64,000 nucleotides of DNA, taken from Armigeres subalbatus. Taxonomy: Eukaryota > Arthropoda > Insecta > Diptera > Culicidae. The notes under the pieces are model-generated. The model saw only the letters and a list, made by a program, of their open reading frames with translations, was not told the origin of the DNA and searched no databases. Below, one piece after another: positions 43,551 through 54,973 of the stretch. Position numbers and translations under genes: made by a program. Every line of letters begins with the position of its first letter. Positions within the stretch are counted from its first letter, which is position 1. Where the stretch lies: assembly GCF_024139115.2 (NCBI RefSeq), contig NC_085140.1, positions 19,181,357 through 19,245,356 of the forward strand. The letters run 5' to 3'.

Positions 43551-45133
43551 TCTTCCTGCTGAGGAAGTTGAAAATTTAAATCTTCAGGGATTGGCTGAAC
43601 TTCTAGGCTGAGGTCTTGATAACCTTCGTCTGTGGGTACTTGCTCTATATAAGTGCATTCGTCTGTTGAAGAAATTACTTGCTCATCATGTGTATTGATA
43701 TGAGGGTGGTTGCGGATGTTGGATGTTGACGTAGCTTCTTGTTTAATGGCTGGAATTTGCCTTACAGCTGTTTGAGGATTTTGGTTTCGATTTGGGTTTT
43801 GAGGTTGGAAGGTGTTGGTGTGTTGGATAGGGGTATGTATATGGATAAGGGTTCCTATACTGGATTTGGGGTCGAGGGTTTATCAAATTTTGGGTTTGCG
43901 ACGGTGGTCTAAAGTTTTGATTCCAGGTTCCGTTGCGGTTAGGGATTGGTTTATACAGTTTGGGAGGTTCGGGGGTTACCTTGAAAAACGTTTTATTTCT
44001 TTCTCTCTGTCGTTTAGCAGCATTATCTTGTTCTAATGCATGTTGATACGCAGCAAGCAAACTATTATGGAACGTACACACGGTCAAGCAGTTTGACCAA
44101 CATTGACTCCACCTCTCGTTTATTCAAACATCCACCAAGTTTTACCAACAGCGGCACGAACAATCAATTTATTCGACCAACAATATCACACACGAACGAC
44201 CGAAGCGCCAACTTGAGCACCAACCGTCAAAAAATATATGGGGGTTTGTGCAACTTCACTACAAATGCTCAAACATGTTCGGCTAACCTTGACTCCACCC
44301 CCGACAACTCAAACCAAAATCAAACCGTTTTAATTTTTTCCAACCGAGCCGCCAACTGTCAAATGGTTGTTCGAACAACTTCACACACGTTCAAACAAAG
44401 CAGCAACCTAAGCGTTTTCTTGGGGGCGGAGTCAATGTTCGTCATACTGCTTGACTGGTGTGTACGTTGCATTAGGTTTACTGGTACGTGTTAGAGAAGA
44501 AATGGGTTCATGTAACCCATCGACAAATGCGGTAGTCAATATGGCTTCATAGGATGCCATTACAACTTTAGCACAAGGTGCCAATGCATTGTCCAATATC
44601 ACTTTTGCATTAACGTCGGATAATATTTCTGTACAATCGTCGTAATACGCATCTACAGATCTATTTCCTTGTTTTATATATGGAATTTTATTTAAAATTG
44701 ACGCGAGATCTCTCTTGTCGCCAAATCTGTCTATCAACTGGGCTTTAATATCTGCCCAATTGCACGAAGTTTGATTGTTGAGCAAAATCTCGTTTGCTTT
44801 TCCCGAAATTTTATCACGAATGACTGATGTGTAGACCGCTTCCGCTCGGTCCTTTTCGTTATCCGGTACTTGTGATTTTGCGCAATTTAATTTTTGTTCC
44901 ACAGAATTTATCCATGCGGGTAAACCTTTTGTATCTCCATCGTATCCAGGTATTACTTTAATAATATCTGGAACGCGGGTAATATCGAATCTCGCTGGAG
45001 CTGGTTGAGGTGCTAAATCAGCATCAGCTCGGCGGTTTATTAATCTGTCGATCTGGAGTCTCTGCCGCTCTAACAGCTGCTCGAGCTCCTCGACTCTATC
45101 ATTTAATTCTTGCGACATTCCGCGTGTCAGCAT
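43540..45133 (-). pseudogene. Gag of the errantivirus-like element, interrupted
   Basis: 45133-44475 encodes the coiled-coil N-terminus (ELEQLLERQRLQIDRL) and capsid-like region up to SSLTRTSKP. The MITE at 44068-44470 intervenes, and the frame resumes at 44063 (SLLAAYQHALEQDNAAKRQR). A further frame change in the Pro/Asn/Tyr-rich tail near 43.85 kb precedes the end near 43540. No CCHC knuckle is visible. Confidence 0.8.
44068..44470. mobile_element. MITE with ATTA target duplications, copy 2, inside gag
   Basis: ATTA at 44064-44067 and 44471-44474. Ends TGGAACGTACACAC and GTGTGTACGTTGC. The gag frame reads across the site if one ATTA and the element are disregarded, which fixes the borders. 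Confidence 0.85.
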
Positions 45134-45472
45134 AAATTACTTCAGTACACACTACACAACAACGCACTTTTAAATTTTTTTTTTTTTGAACTACCACTTA
45201 TGAATTACACTAATAATAATTAATTATTCACTTAAAAACACTTGTTATTTTCCTTTTGATTTGAATGGTTTGATTTTATTACTTACGGTTAAGTAGCGAT
45301 GTTACGTCGCTGGGTAGCCCGATGATCCGTCGGGGATTCCGTCTTCTCGTATCGATGAGCCAGGGAGGGTTGTTCCCGATCCGAAGGAGTATCTTCACTA
45401 GATGAGCCACAAAAACACGATATTCTCTCGCGCTTGGTACACTACCGGAACTCACTAATCGAACACTCGCGG
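45134..45472 (-). other. 5' leader of the errantivirus-like element
   Basis: Non-coding stretch between primer site and gag start. The frame at 45279-45491 overlaps the primer site and has no domain support. Confidence 0.6.
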
Positions 45473-45490
45473 ATCCTACCGACTGCGCCA
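45473..45490 (-). promoter_or_regulatory. tRNA-Ser primer binding site
   Basis: The plus strand here reads ATCCTACCGACTGCGCCA, identical to the 3' end of insect tRNA-Ser plus CCA. It abuts the 5' LTR. tRNA-Ser priming is known for the 17.6/297 group. Confidence 0.85.
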
Positions 45491-45548
45491 ATTATTACTT
45501 TTAACTTTCAAAAGAGATTTTTAAAAAAGACAAGGGAATTTCAACTAA

Positions 45549-47698
45549 GGGGCTGTCCATAAACCACGTAGACTCTTGAGAGGGGGGAGGGGTTTCGAAA
45601 AGTCTACGTTAGTCTACGAAGGGGGACGGTGGGGTATACCAAAAGTCCTCGTAGACTTTTTATTATTTTTTATTACAATTTATGCAGCAGCTTTGTGGGA
45701 AGTTCACTTCTTTGATTTTTAGGGTTTTTTTTTTTCGGCTGAACTATGGCTTAAAACTATCATGGATTTCATCTGGAAATTCTTCTATTTTGAGCAGGAA
45801 AATTCTCCTAAGTTTTCTACACAAACTTTAGATTTTTTTTAAATTTCCACTCGGATTTTATTGCAGATTCTACTAGAATATCTTTTGATTTTCGGCAGGA
45901 ACTTTTATGGAAACGACAAGTGATTTTTAAGGATTTTCACGGGAAATTCCCTAGTAACATTTTCGTATTATATTGGTTTTATAACACTTTTGAAGAGTAA
46001 ATGATGGTCTGCAAGAGCATTATAAAACTTAAAATGTTACTTGGGTTATGTCGTACTTCAACGGAAAATTCGTTGGAATTCACAAAGGAAGCATTTTGAA
46101 ATATCAAAGAAAAAGTCATTTGAATTTCCATTCATTCATTAGACATTCTTTAGAGTTTGTAAGGGGAATTCGCAGCTACAAAGCAAGACCATGCTGAGTG
46201 TGGCTGGGTTCGATTCCCGGTGCCGGTCTAAGCAATTTTAAGGATTGGAAATGGTCTCGACTTCCCTGGGTATACAGGTTTTCGTGCTAGTCTCATGATA
46301 TACGAACGCAAAAATGGTAACCTGGCTTAGAAACCTCGGAGTTAATAACTGTGGAAGTGCTTAATGAACACTAAGCTGCAAGGCGGCTCTCTCCCAGTGT
46401 GGGGATGTAATGTCAATAAAAAGAAGAAGAAGAAGAAGAAAGGGGAATTCTCCGAAATTTCTGCGAGAAACCCTTCAGAATTTCCACTGGAGATTTTCAA
46501 GGAAGTCCCCGGCAAGCTTTTCAAGTTTCGGTAATTCTTCGGAATTTTTGCGAGGAATTCTTCAGACATATAAATGAAACTTTTCGGAATGTCCATGGGA
46601 TTTTTTTTAGAAAATTCACGGCATTTATTCGGTAGTTCTTATGCAAATTCTTCGGAATTATTGATGGAAAATGTTCGGAATTGCTATAGAAATTGTTGAA
46701 AATTTCCACGAGAAATTATTTGAATTTCCCATCAAAAACTGTATGAGTTTCCACAAATAAAATATTTGCAATTTTTGTAAAAAAGCCTTTATAATTTTCA
46801 CAAAAATTAATTCGTTTTTTTTACGAAAAATTCATCAAAATTTCAACTAAAAATTCTTCATAATTTCCATCCAAAATTATTCGGAAAATTCTTTAGAATG
46901 TGGAAATTGCTCCAAATGTGAATCAAAAATTCAAAAATATCGTAGGAAACCATTTTAAAATTCCACGGGAAATAAATTTAAATTTTCACTGAAAATTACT
47001 AATAAACGGGAAAACTTTTGGATTTTAGAAGGAAATTTTTGGTATTTCAATGGATGATTATTCAACAAGATATTGCATGGAATTTATAAGAAAAGCATCG
47101 AAATTTTCACGGAAAGTTCTTTGGAGTATTATCGGGAAAATTTGAAGGTTATCAATCAGGGTAATCTACGATATTTCCACGAAAAACTTATTGGAATGTT
47201 GACTTAGCACTCTCGGAATTTCAACTAGGAATTTTTCGAAGTTCTGAAAATTGTTCGGTTTTTTACAAATTTGAACCGGCGTGGAGAATTATAGTTCAGA
47301 AGCGTTACAGATGTGAAGCTAAAGTTTTTTTTTAACTGTCTTTATTAGAGAGGAATCGAGTTCAGCAGAAAAATAAAAATAAAAATTTGGTTTCGGGAGC
47401 TATGGACAAAGTAAATTTGATAACGTTTTAAATTGATTTTTGTTCAGTTTAATTTTGTTATGTTTGAAATTCTAATTTTATTGTAATATTTACATATTGA
47501 AATTGATTTGAATAGCTGAATTGCTTAAAACGTGGTTTTTAAAATCGCATATGATATTTTGTAAAATTTAGAAAAGTCTACGTAGACTTCAAAGGGGGGG
47601 GGGGGAGGGGTTTCGGAAAAGTCTACGAAAGTCTACTAGGGGGGACGGGGGGGTTTGAAAATGTGAAATTTCGGTCTACGTGGTTTGTGGACAGCCCC
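45549..47698. mobile_element. PIF/Harbinger-like non-autonomous element
   Basis: Ends GGGGCTGTCCATAAACCACG and complement of GGGGCTGTCCACAAACCACG, TAA duplicated at 45546-45548 and 47699-47701. The intact 3' LTR is the exact empty site. Subterminal GGGGG-rich AGTCTACG motifs occur at both ends. The interior is GAATTC-type repeat plus a SINE. A TWA duplication suggests PIF/Harbinger. Confidence 0.85.
46172..46439 (+). mobile_element. Feilai-type SINE, copy 2, 5'-truncated
   Basis: AAGGGGAATTC flanks it on both sides (46161-46171 and 46440-46450). It begins at GCAGCTACAAAGCAAGACC and so lacks the A-box region but keeps GGTTCGATTCCCGG and the AAGAAG tail. Confidence 0.85.
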
Positions 47699-48039
47699 TA
47701 AAGAACTAACTACCTCGAACGATCGGAACGGAATGATTTATTGTTGCTAAATTAAAATGAATCAAAGTCCCTACAGCATACAAAATGCTGACCTAGCTCC
47801 TAGCAAGTGTCAGTTGGCCTGAATTCCATCGGTGCTGCGTCGTCTTCGTCGTCGTTGCCACATGTTGCGCTATCAGCAGATTCGGCTGTGTAACTTGTTG
47901 CTAAGTGCCGGGCTTCTGGAAGCTGGGATACAATCCGCTGATGATGAAGGATAATTATGGCTTATGGTAATCGTCTTCACTTAGATGTTCGATGGCTTTA
48001 GATCTATGGTTGAATCTAGATTGTGGTCAATAACTTATG

Positions 48040-49018
48040 TACTTACTGAAACCTGGCTCGACGAGAGAATTCATTCAGCTCGGTGATTCCTTCAACGTAT
48101 ACCGAGTCGATCGAAGCTCTGCTAACAGCAATCGCTCACGTAATGGTGGCGTTTTAATTGCCGTGTCTAACGCGCTTGCTTCCTGCCAGATTGGCGTTGG
48201 GCGATTTATCTCAATTGAAACTGTTTGGGTCAAAGTGAGTCTTTCCACCCGGAACGGTTTTATTGGCGCACTGTATATTCCTCCAGACCGACGGCTTGAT
48301 TGTAACTTAATGCAACAACACTTAGCAGCAATCGAATATGCATACTCTTTGGCTGACCTGATTGATTCACTTCTTCTGCTGGGAGATTTCAATCAACCCG
48401 GTCTTGTTTGGTCACCTTCTGGCCACCGGTTTGCGTTTCCTGATCCCGTAAATCCGACGACCACCCCAGCCAGCTGCCTTCTCGTCGATGGAACTGCTTT
48501 TCTGGGATTAAGCCAGATTAATTTGATATCCAATTTCCAATCTCGCTTCCTCGACTTGGTATTTGTGAACGAAAATTTTCCTGACGCATACGATTGCTCC
48601 TCTTGATATCCATCATCCTGCTTTGGAAATTTCTATCGCAAATGGCCGTCATGTTGGATTTGACGATTGTTTGGATGTCGATGGATTGAATTACCGCAAG
48701 ACTGATTTCCAACTACTCCGACGTAGTTTGTCACGATTGGACTGGAACGCTTTGAATGACTTGGAAATTGATTCTGCTGTTAACCGTTTCAACAGTTTTC
48801 TACGCGACTGTGTATCTGCCTCCGTACCGAATTGGCGCTTCGGCTCCAAAAAAGCCGCCATGGACTAACGCTAATCTACGCAACTTAAAACGGGTTCGCA
48901 CTAGAGCTCTCCGTGCTCCTACTAATCGTCGTTGTGCTATTACTAAAAGAAGTTTTTCAATTGCCAGCAATTGTTATCGTCGCTATAACAAGCAACTCTT
49001 CAAGCGATACGTGTGTCG
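48040..49018 (+). pseudogene. Non-LTR endonuclease domain, 3' part
   Basis: Continues the 37870-37959 frame with LTETWLDE-type sequence. The frame at 48037-48606 shows RNGGVLIAVS, GALYIPP and LLLGDFNQPG (the GDFN motif of APE endonucleases), and FLDLVFVN. It is broken near 48605, with related sequence continuing to about 49018 in other frames, where a TA element interrupts. No reverse transcriptase remains in the window. Confidence 0.8.
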
Positions 49019-49020
49019 TA

Positions 49021-50052
49021 TCCCGACCAACCATTTCTTCAATTTTCTTTAAAATTCTTCATATAGATCGTTAAAGGTTTTCATATCAACCGTCGATAGC
49101 GATCGATGCCATTTCATGAAGAATTTTAAATAATCAAAAGTTAAAACACGGAAAATTTTTATCGATCTTTTCCAAAATATCGATATCAATTGATACCAAC
49201 AAAAAGTTATTTATTTTTACAGTTCTACTTTACCGACCTGTCAAAATTTCCAACAAAAACGAAAACTAGATTCTTCATAGGTTTGCTTCGACATTTTTTG
49301 TTTATTTATTTGCTTAATCGGGAATCGAACCTGAAGAAGTGATGATGTCATAAATTTGCCCAGAGAACTTAACCACTAGCCCACAATGAAATGATGATTG
49401 TAAGCAGCTAAGTTGCATCAACATGCTACGACTTGAAATTTTCATTCGCATATTACTTGCATATAGGGGGATTATTTCCCACTTAACACCATTCTCACAT
49501 TCATCTTACTTCAATACGTACATAAAATGACAACTGCTGTTAATTGGTTCGTAAATTGGAACTTTATTACGGCTTTTAGAACTGAAATCCGAGTGTCCTT
49601 TCATTCAACATCCGTTCATTTTTAGAAAATTTCTAAATCATAATTTTTGAGATGTAAACAAACCGCCAAATATCCATCGGTATTTTGGTATCCAACGATA
49701 TGAATCGATGGACTAAAACGTAATGAAGGTGCAGCGATGTTCGACAGTAAAATTCGTTGTCAAAATATATCATAAAGTTGAGATCGTACTTTATCAGAAA
49801 TCTGATAACGTTTCATGAATATTCATATCGTTATTGTGATTAATTTGATGGTAAAGATGTAGCGATGTTCATCTTTCAAATACTTTGTCAAAGTATATCG
49901 TTGCGTTGATATCATACTTTATATGAACTATGATATCGATTCATTAAGATTTGTATCATTTTTGTGAATAATGTAGTGTAAAGAAATACCAGCAAAATTA
50001 TTTAATTTTAGATAAATAACTTCGAAGAAGTTTGACGAATGGTTGGCCGGGA
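49021..50052. mobile_element. TA-flanked element with TCCCGACCAACCAT ends
   Basis: Left end TCCCGACCAACCATTTCTTC, right end ATGGTTGGCCGGGA, TA at 49019-49020 and 50053-50054. The interior is AT-rich with repeated ATCGATAT-like motifs. No transposase. Inserted into the non-LTR fragment. Confidence 0.7.
49317..49390 (-). tRNA. tRNA-like pseudogene or SINE head
   Basis: The minus strand has GGGCTAGTGGTTAAG (A-box-like) and CAGGTTCGATTCCCG (B-box) 45 bp later. It does not fold to a full cloverleaf by eye, so it is at best an internal-promoter relic inside the TA element. Confidence 0.3.
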
Positions 50053-50059
50053 TACATTC

Positions 50060-50800
50060 AGGGTAATGACCAGCAATTTACAATAGAGCTAAAACTGAAT
50101 TGAACTTTGGGCCCGTACACTAATTTGGGTTTTTCAACAACCCCCCCCCCCCCCTCATGTAAGATTTTTCCAATACAAATCAATTTTTATACACTCAGAA
50201 ATAGACCAAAACTTGTAATAACATACAAACAAATCATTTTTCATATTCAAGATTAAATCGTTACACGGCGAGAATACGGAGGTTATACTAATCGAGTATA
50301 AACTGCACGTAAACGAACGTGGGGTCAACCAAGACAAACGCAGTTAGCATAGATTTTCCTCAGAGTATACGGAACGTAAAAAAAATGGCCGACGCCCCCT
50401 CCCCCCATAAGTGCTTACGTAATTAGTGTACGACCCCTTTGAAGAAATAAACAAAGCCTCTAAACCCAACTGCTTCAATAGTACTTCATAGCCATCGGCA
50501 TGGTAAAAAATAAAATATTCTGTGGCGTGGTCAATTTTCACATAGCGGTGCGCAGACTGATTTTTGACGATAGATCCATCTGGAATCTTTCGGTTGTTCG
50601 AGTAAATTCTTGCTGTCGTCACTCAAGTCTGGGAAACGAGTTTTTTTATCGTCTCTTTGGGTTTCCAAGCTGAAACTCGCTCTTGCCTGTCCAAACAATA
50701 ATTGTACAGTCATAGATTGTTATGGAAATATACATTCTTGCTAATTCCAGGCATCTATTGATATTTGCCTTCCTGGGCAAAGGCTTCTTATACTGCTGAA
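50060..50800. other. Spacer with poly-C tract, nothing recognised
   Basis: A run of C at 50142-50154. Minus-strand frames of 60-92 codons (50155-50713) have no domain I recognise. Confidence 0.3.
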
Positions 50801-50814
50801 GAAGTTCTGAAATT

Positions 50815-51140
50815 CAAATTCACGAAGGCACCAACTTGCATCCATCGTTCAAGCCGCGAAAATCGGACGACTACGCTGGACCGGGCATATAGCCTGAATG
50901 CCGGACAGTGACCCGGTAAAAATAGTTCTCGACAACGATCGGACGGACGAGGTGCGTAGCGAGCAAGATGGATCGATCAGTAGAAAGACGATTTGCGGAT
51001 CCTCCGCAGGCCTCAATCATTCTTTGGCAACGTGCAGCCAGGGACCGAGCTGAATGGAGACGACTTTTATGTAAGCTGGAGAGGCAACTTCGGCCGTAGT
51101 CCCCGGCAGTGGCAGACTAGGAGTAAACTTTTTGAACTCA
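50815..51140 (+). pseudogene. RTE-clade non-LTR RT, 3' terminal relic
   Basis: Translation in mixed frames gives AAKIGRLRWTGHIA, MPDSDPVKIVLDND and FGRSPRQWQTRSK, matching the conserved end of RTE-type (JAM1-like) RT ('GRLRWAGHVARM'). Broken by stops. Confidence 0.6.
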
Positions 51141-51179
51141 ATGCCCGCCAATTGCATGCATATGTATCTCAGGTTGCAA

Positions 51180-51268
51180 GTACTATGGATGGATACACAT
51201 TAGACTGGCCCAGCTTAGTATGGGGAGAAAAAAATGTTGTCGAATTCCACGGGGCACCCCCTAGGATT
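51180..51268 (+). mobile_element. 3' part of the second SINE family
   Basis: TTAGACTGGCCCAGCTTAGT through TTCCACGGGGCACCCCC matches, inverted, 53990-54060. Confidence 0.5.
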
Positions 51269-51269
51269 A

Positions 51270-51738
51270 CATAAGCTGGCGCAATTGATTTGAATTTTGT
51301 ATGGGGATTTCAGCCAAAATGTATAGGAAAATACACCTCAGTCACTCATTTAATCTGGAAATTGGGTCTGATTGCTCAATTGAGCTCAGAATTGCAAAAA
51401 CGGCAGTTGGTATGCTACAGACCAATTCCACAGAACATTGTATGATGATTAAATGAAATTTTACTTAGCTTTCGGCTGATTTATTAGGAGTTGAATTGTG
51501 TATTTTTGGATTTATTGATCGAATCGTATCAGTCGAAAACTATATGAAAGTTCATTTAATCATCATACAATGTTCTGTGAAATTGTTTTGTAGCATACCA
51601 ACTGCCGTTTTTGTAATTCTGAGCTCATTTGAGCAATCAGATCCATTTTCCAGATCAAATGAGTGACTGAGGTGTATTTTCCTATACATTTTGGCTGAAA
51701 TCCCCATACAAAATTCAAATCAATTGCGCCAGCTTATG
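51270..51738. mobile_element. Long-arm foldback MITE
   Basis: Inverted arms of roughly 200 bp, beginning CATAAGCTGGCGCAATTGAT and ending with its complement, around a 70-bp loop. No clear target duplication was identified. Confidence 0.75.
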
Positions 51739-51772
51739 CAACAAGCGATTGAGCTGAAATTTTGAGAGATTG

Positions 51773-52022
51773 CCTGTCATTAGACGAGTTTATACAATCC
51801 CATTGAATTCCACCACTTAATTGTATCTTGACAGATACGTATTTCGACCTCAAAAGTAAGGCCGTCTTCAGTGTCTCGTACTTGACTCGACTTAGTCGAC
51901 TAAGTCGAGTCAAGTACGAGACACTGAAGACGGCCTTACTGTTGAGGTCGAAATACGTATCTGTCAAGATACAATTAAGTGGTGGAATTCAATGGGATTG
52001 TATAAACTCGTCTTATGACAGG
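51773..52022. repeat. Near-perfect palindrome of Penelope-type termini, copy 2
   Basis: 250 bp symmetric about 51897/51898 (TTAGTCGACTAA). Each arm runs CCTGTCATTAGACGAG, TTCCACCAC, GACAGATACGTATTTCGACC, GTCTTCAGTGTCTCGTAC. Because of the symmetry the same 60-odd-codon frame appears on both strands. Confidence 0.85.
51920..51965 (+). ncRNA. Hammerhead-like ribozyme motif (right arm of palindrome 2)
   Basis: GACA, CTGAAGA, hairpin GGCC...GGTC (one G-U), GAAA, TACGTA, ATC, TGTC, as in copy 1. The mirror copy on the minus strand is 51830-51875. An additional GTAC/GTAT pair could extend stem I. Same reservation about the extra C after the core. Confidence 0.4.
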
Positions 52023-52031
52023 TGAAAACAT

Positions 52032-53933
52032 CCCGGATAAAAAATATCATTAAAATATCATAAATTTTATTGTTACAACACCATTTAAGACATAATTTTT
52101 ACCATTGAATATAATGGAGTTTTGACAATAAAATCACATGAGAAATAATGGTTTTCCACGATAAAATGAATGGTAAATGGGACTTTTACAATAAAAAAGG
52201 GGGGTTGTTATGTATCTTTACAATAAAAAAATCGAAAATTTTCCATACAAAATTTTGAGCAAAACAATTGATTTTACGGTTCTTCAATGGGATGATTTCG
52301 GGCGACAAAATAATAGAAAACATTGTGATTTAAATGTTTTCAATTACTGTTTCTATTGTTTTACAATAGAAATACAACAGGATACATTATACTCCAACAT
52401 TACAATAAAAATACAATACAATTATTTGCTTTACAAATTATTTTATTTTCAATTTAAGTTTAAAGCAGTTTAAACTTCATTTTAACTCATTTTACCTCTC
52501 TTTGCTGTCGGGACTTCCGAACCGAACTTTCTTCCAAAGTTTTATCTGTCAAACTAATTGATGTGTTGTTTAGCGCATCTTCAGGCGAATCCAGCGCACT
52601 ACTTTCGAAGTTGGGTAAGTTGCCTGTATCTGGAGAAAAATCGAACTTCGATATAAAAAGCGTACTAACTTTGTTCCGGATAGACAATACATGTTATAAA
52701 CCTGTGAAAAATGTAAATTAAAAAAGAATGTTAGTTTTATTAGAAAAAGTACGTCGAGAAGAAAAGAAAAAAATACCTGCATCAGTTCTTATTATATCCC
52801 GTTGGTGAGATTGGCCAAGCATCAGTATTTCATCATAAGCTTCATTTCTATAAAGGAACAAGGATACATGTTACCAGGTATGTCATTAGGTATTATTACG
52901 ATTATTTTTTTTATTTTTTTTTGTTCGGGATGAACCACTGCGTCCATTATATACATTGAACTTTTGTAGTATAAGATTACGACTACCGGTGGTGAGTATA
53001 AGCCGTTTGCCAGCCCAATATAATTACTTGACACTTTACCGGTCGCTACTAAACGTGCTAGGTGACCAAATTTGGCAGCGCGATAACACCGCTGCTATTT
53101 AATGAACTATCAAATGTCAAACGTTACCGGTATGGAATGCAGCCTCCAAAATGATAACCGAAAATAGTAACCGATGCGAAAAAGTTTGACTAATCTAAAA
53201 TGACAGCACGGCGAGTGTGATCAAAATACTCGTGCTCAGGCCCAGTAATGATGCTCTAACGCGTTCTAACACTTTATATACTTACCACGGTACAGAAGCC
53301 ATAGTGATCTACCGTTGCCCAGCACCGAAAACTGTAATGAAAAAGACACTTTCTGCACCATACAGTTTTATTATTTTCATCTCTTCACTAATTATAAACA
53401 AAACTGTACACGCTCAAATGAATCCAGCCATTCTCCGAGTAAAATGATAAGCAAAAGTTTTTGTTCCCTTTAATTTTTTGAACTCCAATTTTATTGCATA
53501 ACATTTCTTGACTTGCAATATGAAAATATATTACTTGAGAATCGGTATAATATTTTTATTCATTTTATAATCAAAGCTATTATAATTTTATTGTTTTCAA
53601 TTGTTATTTCAACAATATAATAAATCCATGAAATATTCCAAAATTATATTAATTCAATTACATTAGACGAATTTCCAGATCATCCAAACCGAAAACTTTC
53701 ATAATTTGTTTAGTTTTTGGATGTGCAATACCAAACATAAGCGAACAATAAAAATATAATAGAATGTATTGGTAACATTTAAATATATTGTTATGTTAAT
53801 GTAAGTACAATAAAGATCTTTTACAACCGTCAACATTTTACAATAAGCGTACAATAGTTTATATTGTTTACCACACAATCTATTGTATTTCAATGGGTTA
53901 TGTCGTTCAAGTTACTGTAATTTTTTATCCGGG
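52032..53933. mobile_element. 1.9 kb element with CCCGGATAAAAAAT ends
   Basis: Left end CCCGGATAAAAAATATC and right end GTAATTTTTTATCCGGG, flanked by AT on both sides. It splits the GTGAA.ACATTCCACTAAAAAG flank that is continuous at 11357-11380. Subterminal TTACAATAAAA motifs recur at both ends. The interior includes a relic (52500-52690) of the 34125-34337 element. No transposase. Confidence 0.65.
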
Positions 53934-54973
53934 ATTCCACTAAAAAGCTCAAAATAATTTTCTTATTTGAGAGATTGATTTTCTCACCCAAATACACAAT
54001 CGTGGGGGGTGCCCCGTAGAATTCGACAACTTTTTGTTTCCTGGGCCAGTCTAATACACATCCTAGACCGAAACGAGAATCGAACTCGCCATCTCCGGAA
54101 TGGCAATCCAACGCCTTTACTTGCAAGGTTAACTGGAGACCCCCAACCATTAGATTAGATAAGCAAAATAGCAGTACAATCATTCTTTGCAATAACCTAC
54201 AAAACATCTATCATGAAATATTCCTGCCAATGTATGTATGCAAATCTGATAATAAATTTTCGATGATCTCGGCCAAGCTGTGCCTTTCAATTACGGTAGG
54301 TAGGTTTTATTCCAACAATCAGTGCTCATTCCACACTGCGCGAAGAACGACGTTTAGTATCCCCGTCTTCTGTTCTGTCAGTCTTCTGTGATTCATACTC
54401 TGTGTTTTACATTGAATTCACGTGACCTATCAAGCCGTTCAAGATCGAACGTCTCCTAAGCGATGAATTGTCAAGTGTAAGCTGAAACTAATGCGAACAT
54501 CATCACAAAACTATATTCTATTGTATTATGTTTTATATCATAATTTTTTAGTCTTGCAGGCAGCCATATTTCTTAAGACTTTCCAATTTCTGTGGTCTAT
54601 TTGTAAGAGTAAGGGTAACTAGTCTCGGAACAATACTACCCTTTGTTGTTAGAATATTGAACTACCAAATATCAGCAGCGAACATTTTTGAAAATAGGTG
54701 TCTTTTTGTCTCGGAAATATTTCCAATGAACCCTGAGCCTGTTTTTGCCTTTCTTGTACATTAAGTATACGGAAAGGCTATAGGATCATTCAAAAATTGA
54801 ACTTTTGATAGAAGGCTCGGTGATTGGCATATTTTATATATTATTATATATATTGCGTTTCAGAGATACTGGCAGAACATTGTTTTTTACCTTTAGTCCA
54901 CCTCAGAAAAATTTTAAATTGGAAATCTTTACCTTTATTTTATTTTATTCTGTTTTGTTTGATTTTATTTCAG

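Larger units (their letters stand above)
37960..48035 (-). mobile_element. Errantivirus-like LTR retrotransposon with env, complete but disabled
   Basis: Both LTRs, primer site, polypurine tract, gag, pol and env are present on the minus strand, with TATG at 37956-37959 and 48036-48039. After subtracting the 2150-bp and 403-bp insertions and their duplications the element is about 7.5 kb. Breaks seen: a MITE and a frameshift in gag, one stop and two frameshifts in pol, one stop and one frameshift in env. It is a dead copy, but three LTR differences in 393 bp suggest recent insertion. Confidence 0.9.
45490..48035 (-). repeat. 5' LTR (393 bp) split by a Harbinger-like element
   Basis: The two LTR parts are 45490-45548 and 47702-48035. 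Compared with the 3' LTR the three differences are near 45497, 47710 and 47921. Confidence 0.9.

Noticed and set aside
48075..48392. A 105-codon antisense frame
   Set aside because: It is a shadow of the non-LTR endonuclease frame at 48037-48606.
51734..52025. Identical 65-77 codon frames on opposite strands
   Set aside because: They arise automatically from the DNA palindrome and no domain is present; the palindrome itself is the signal.
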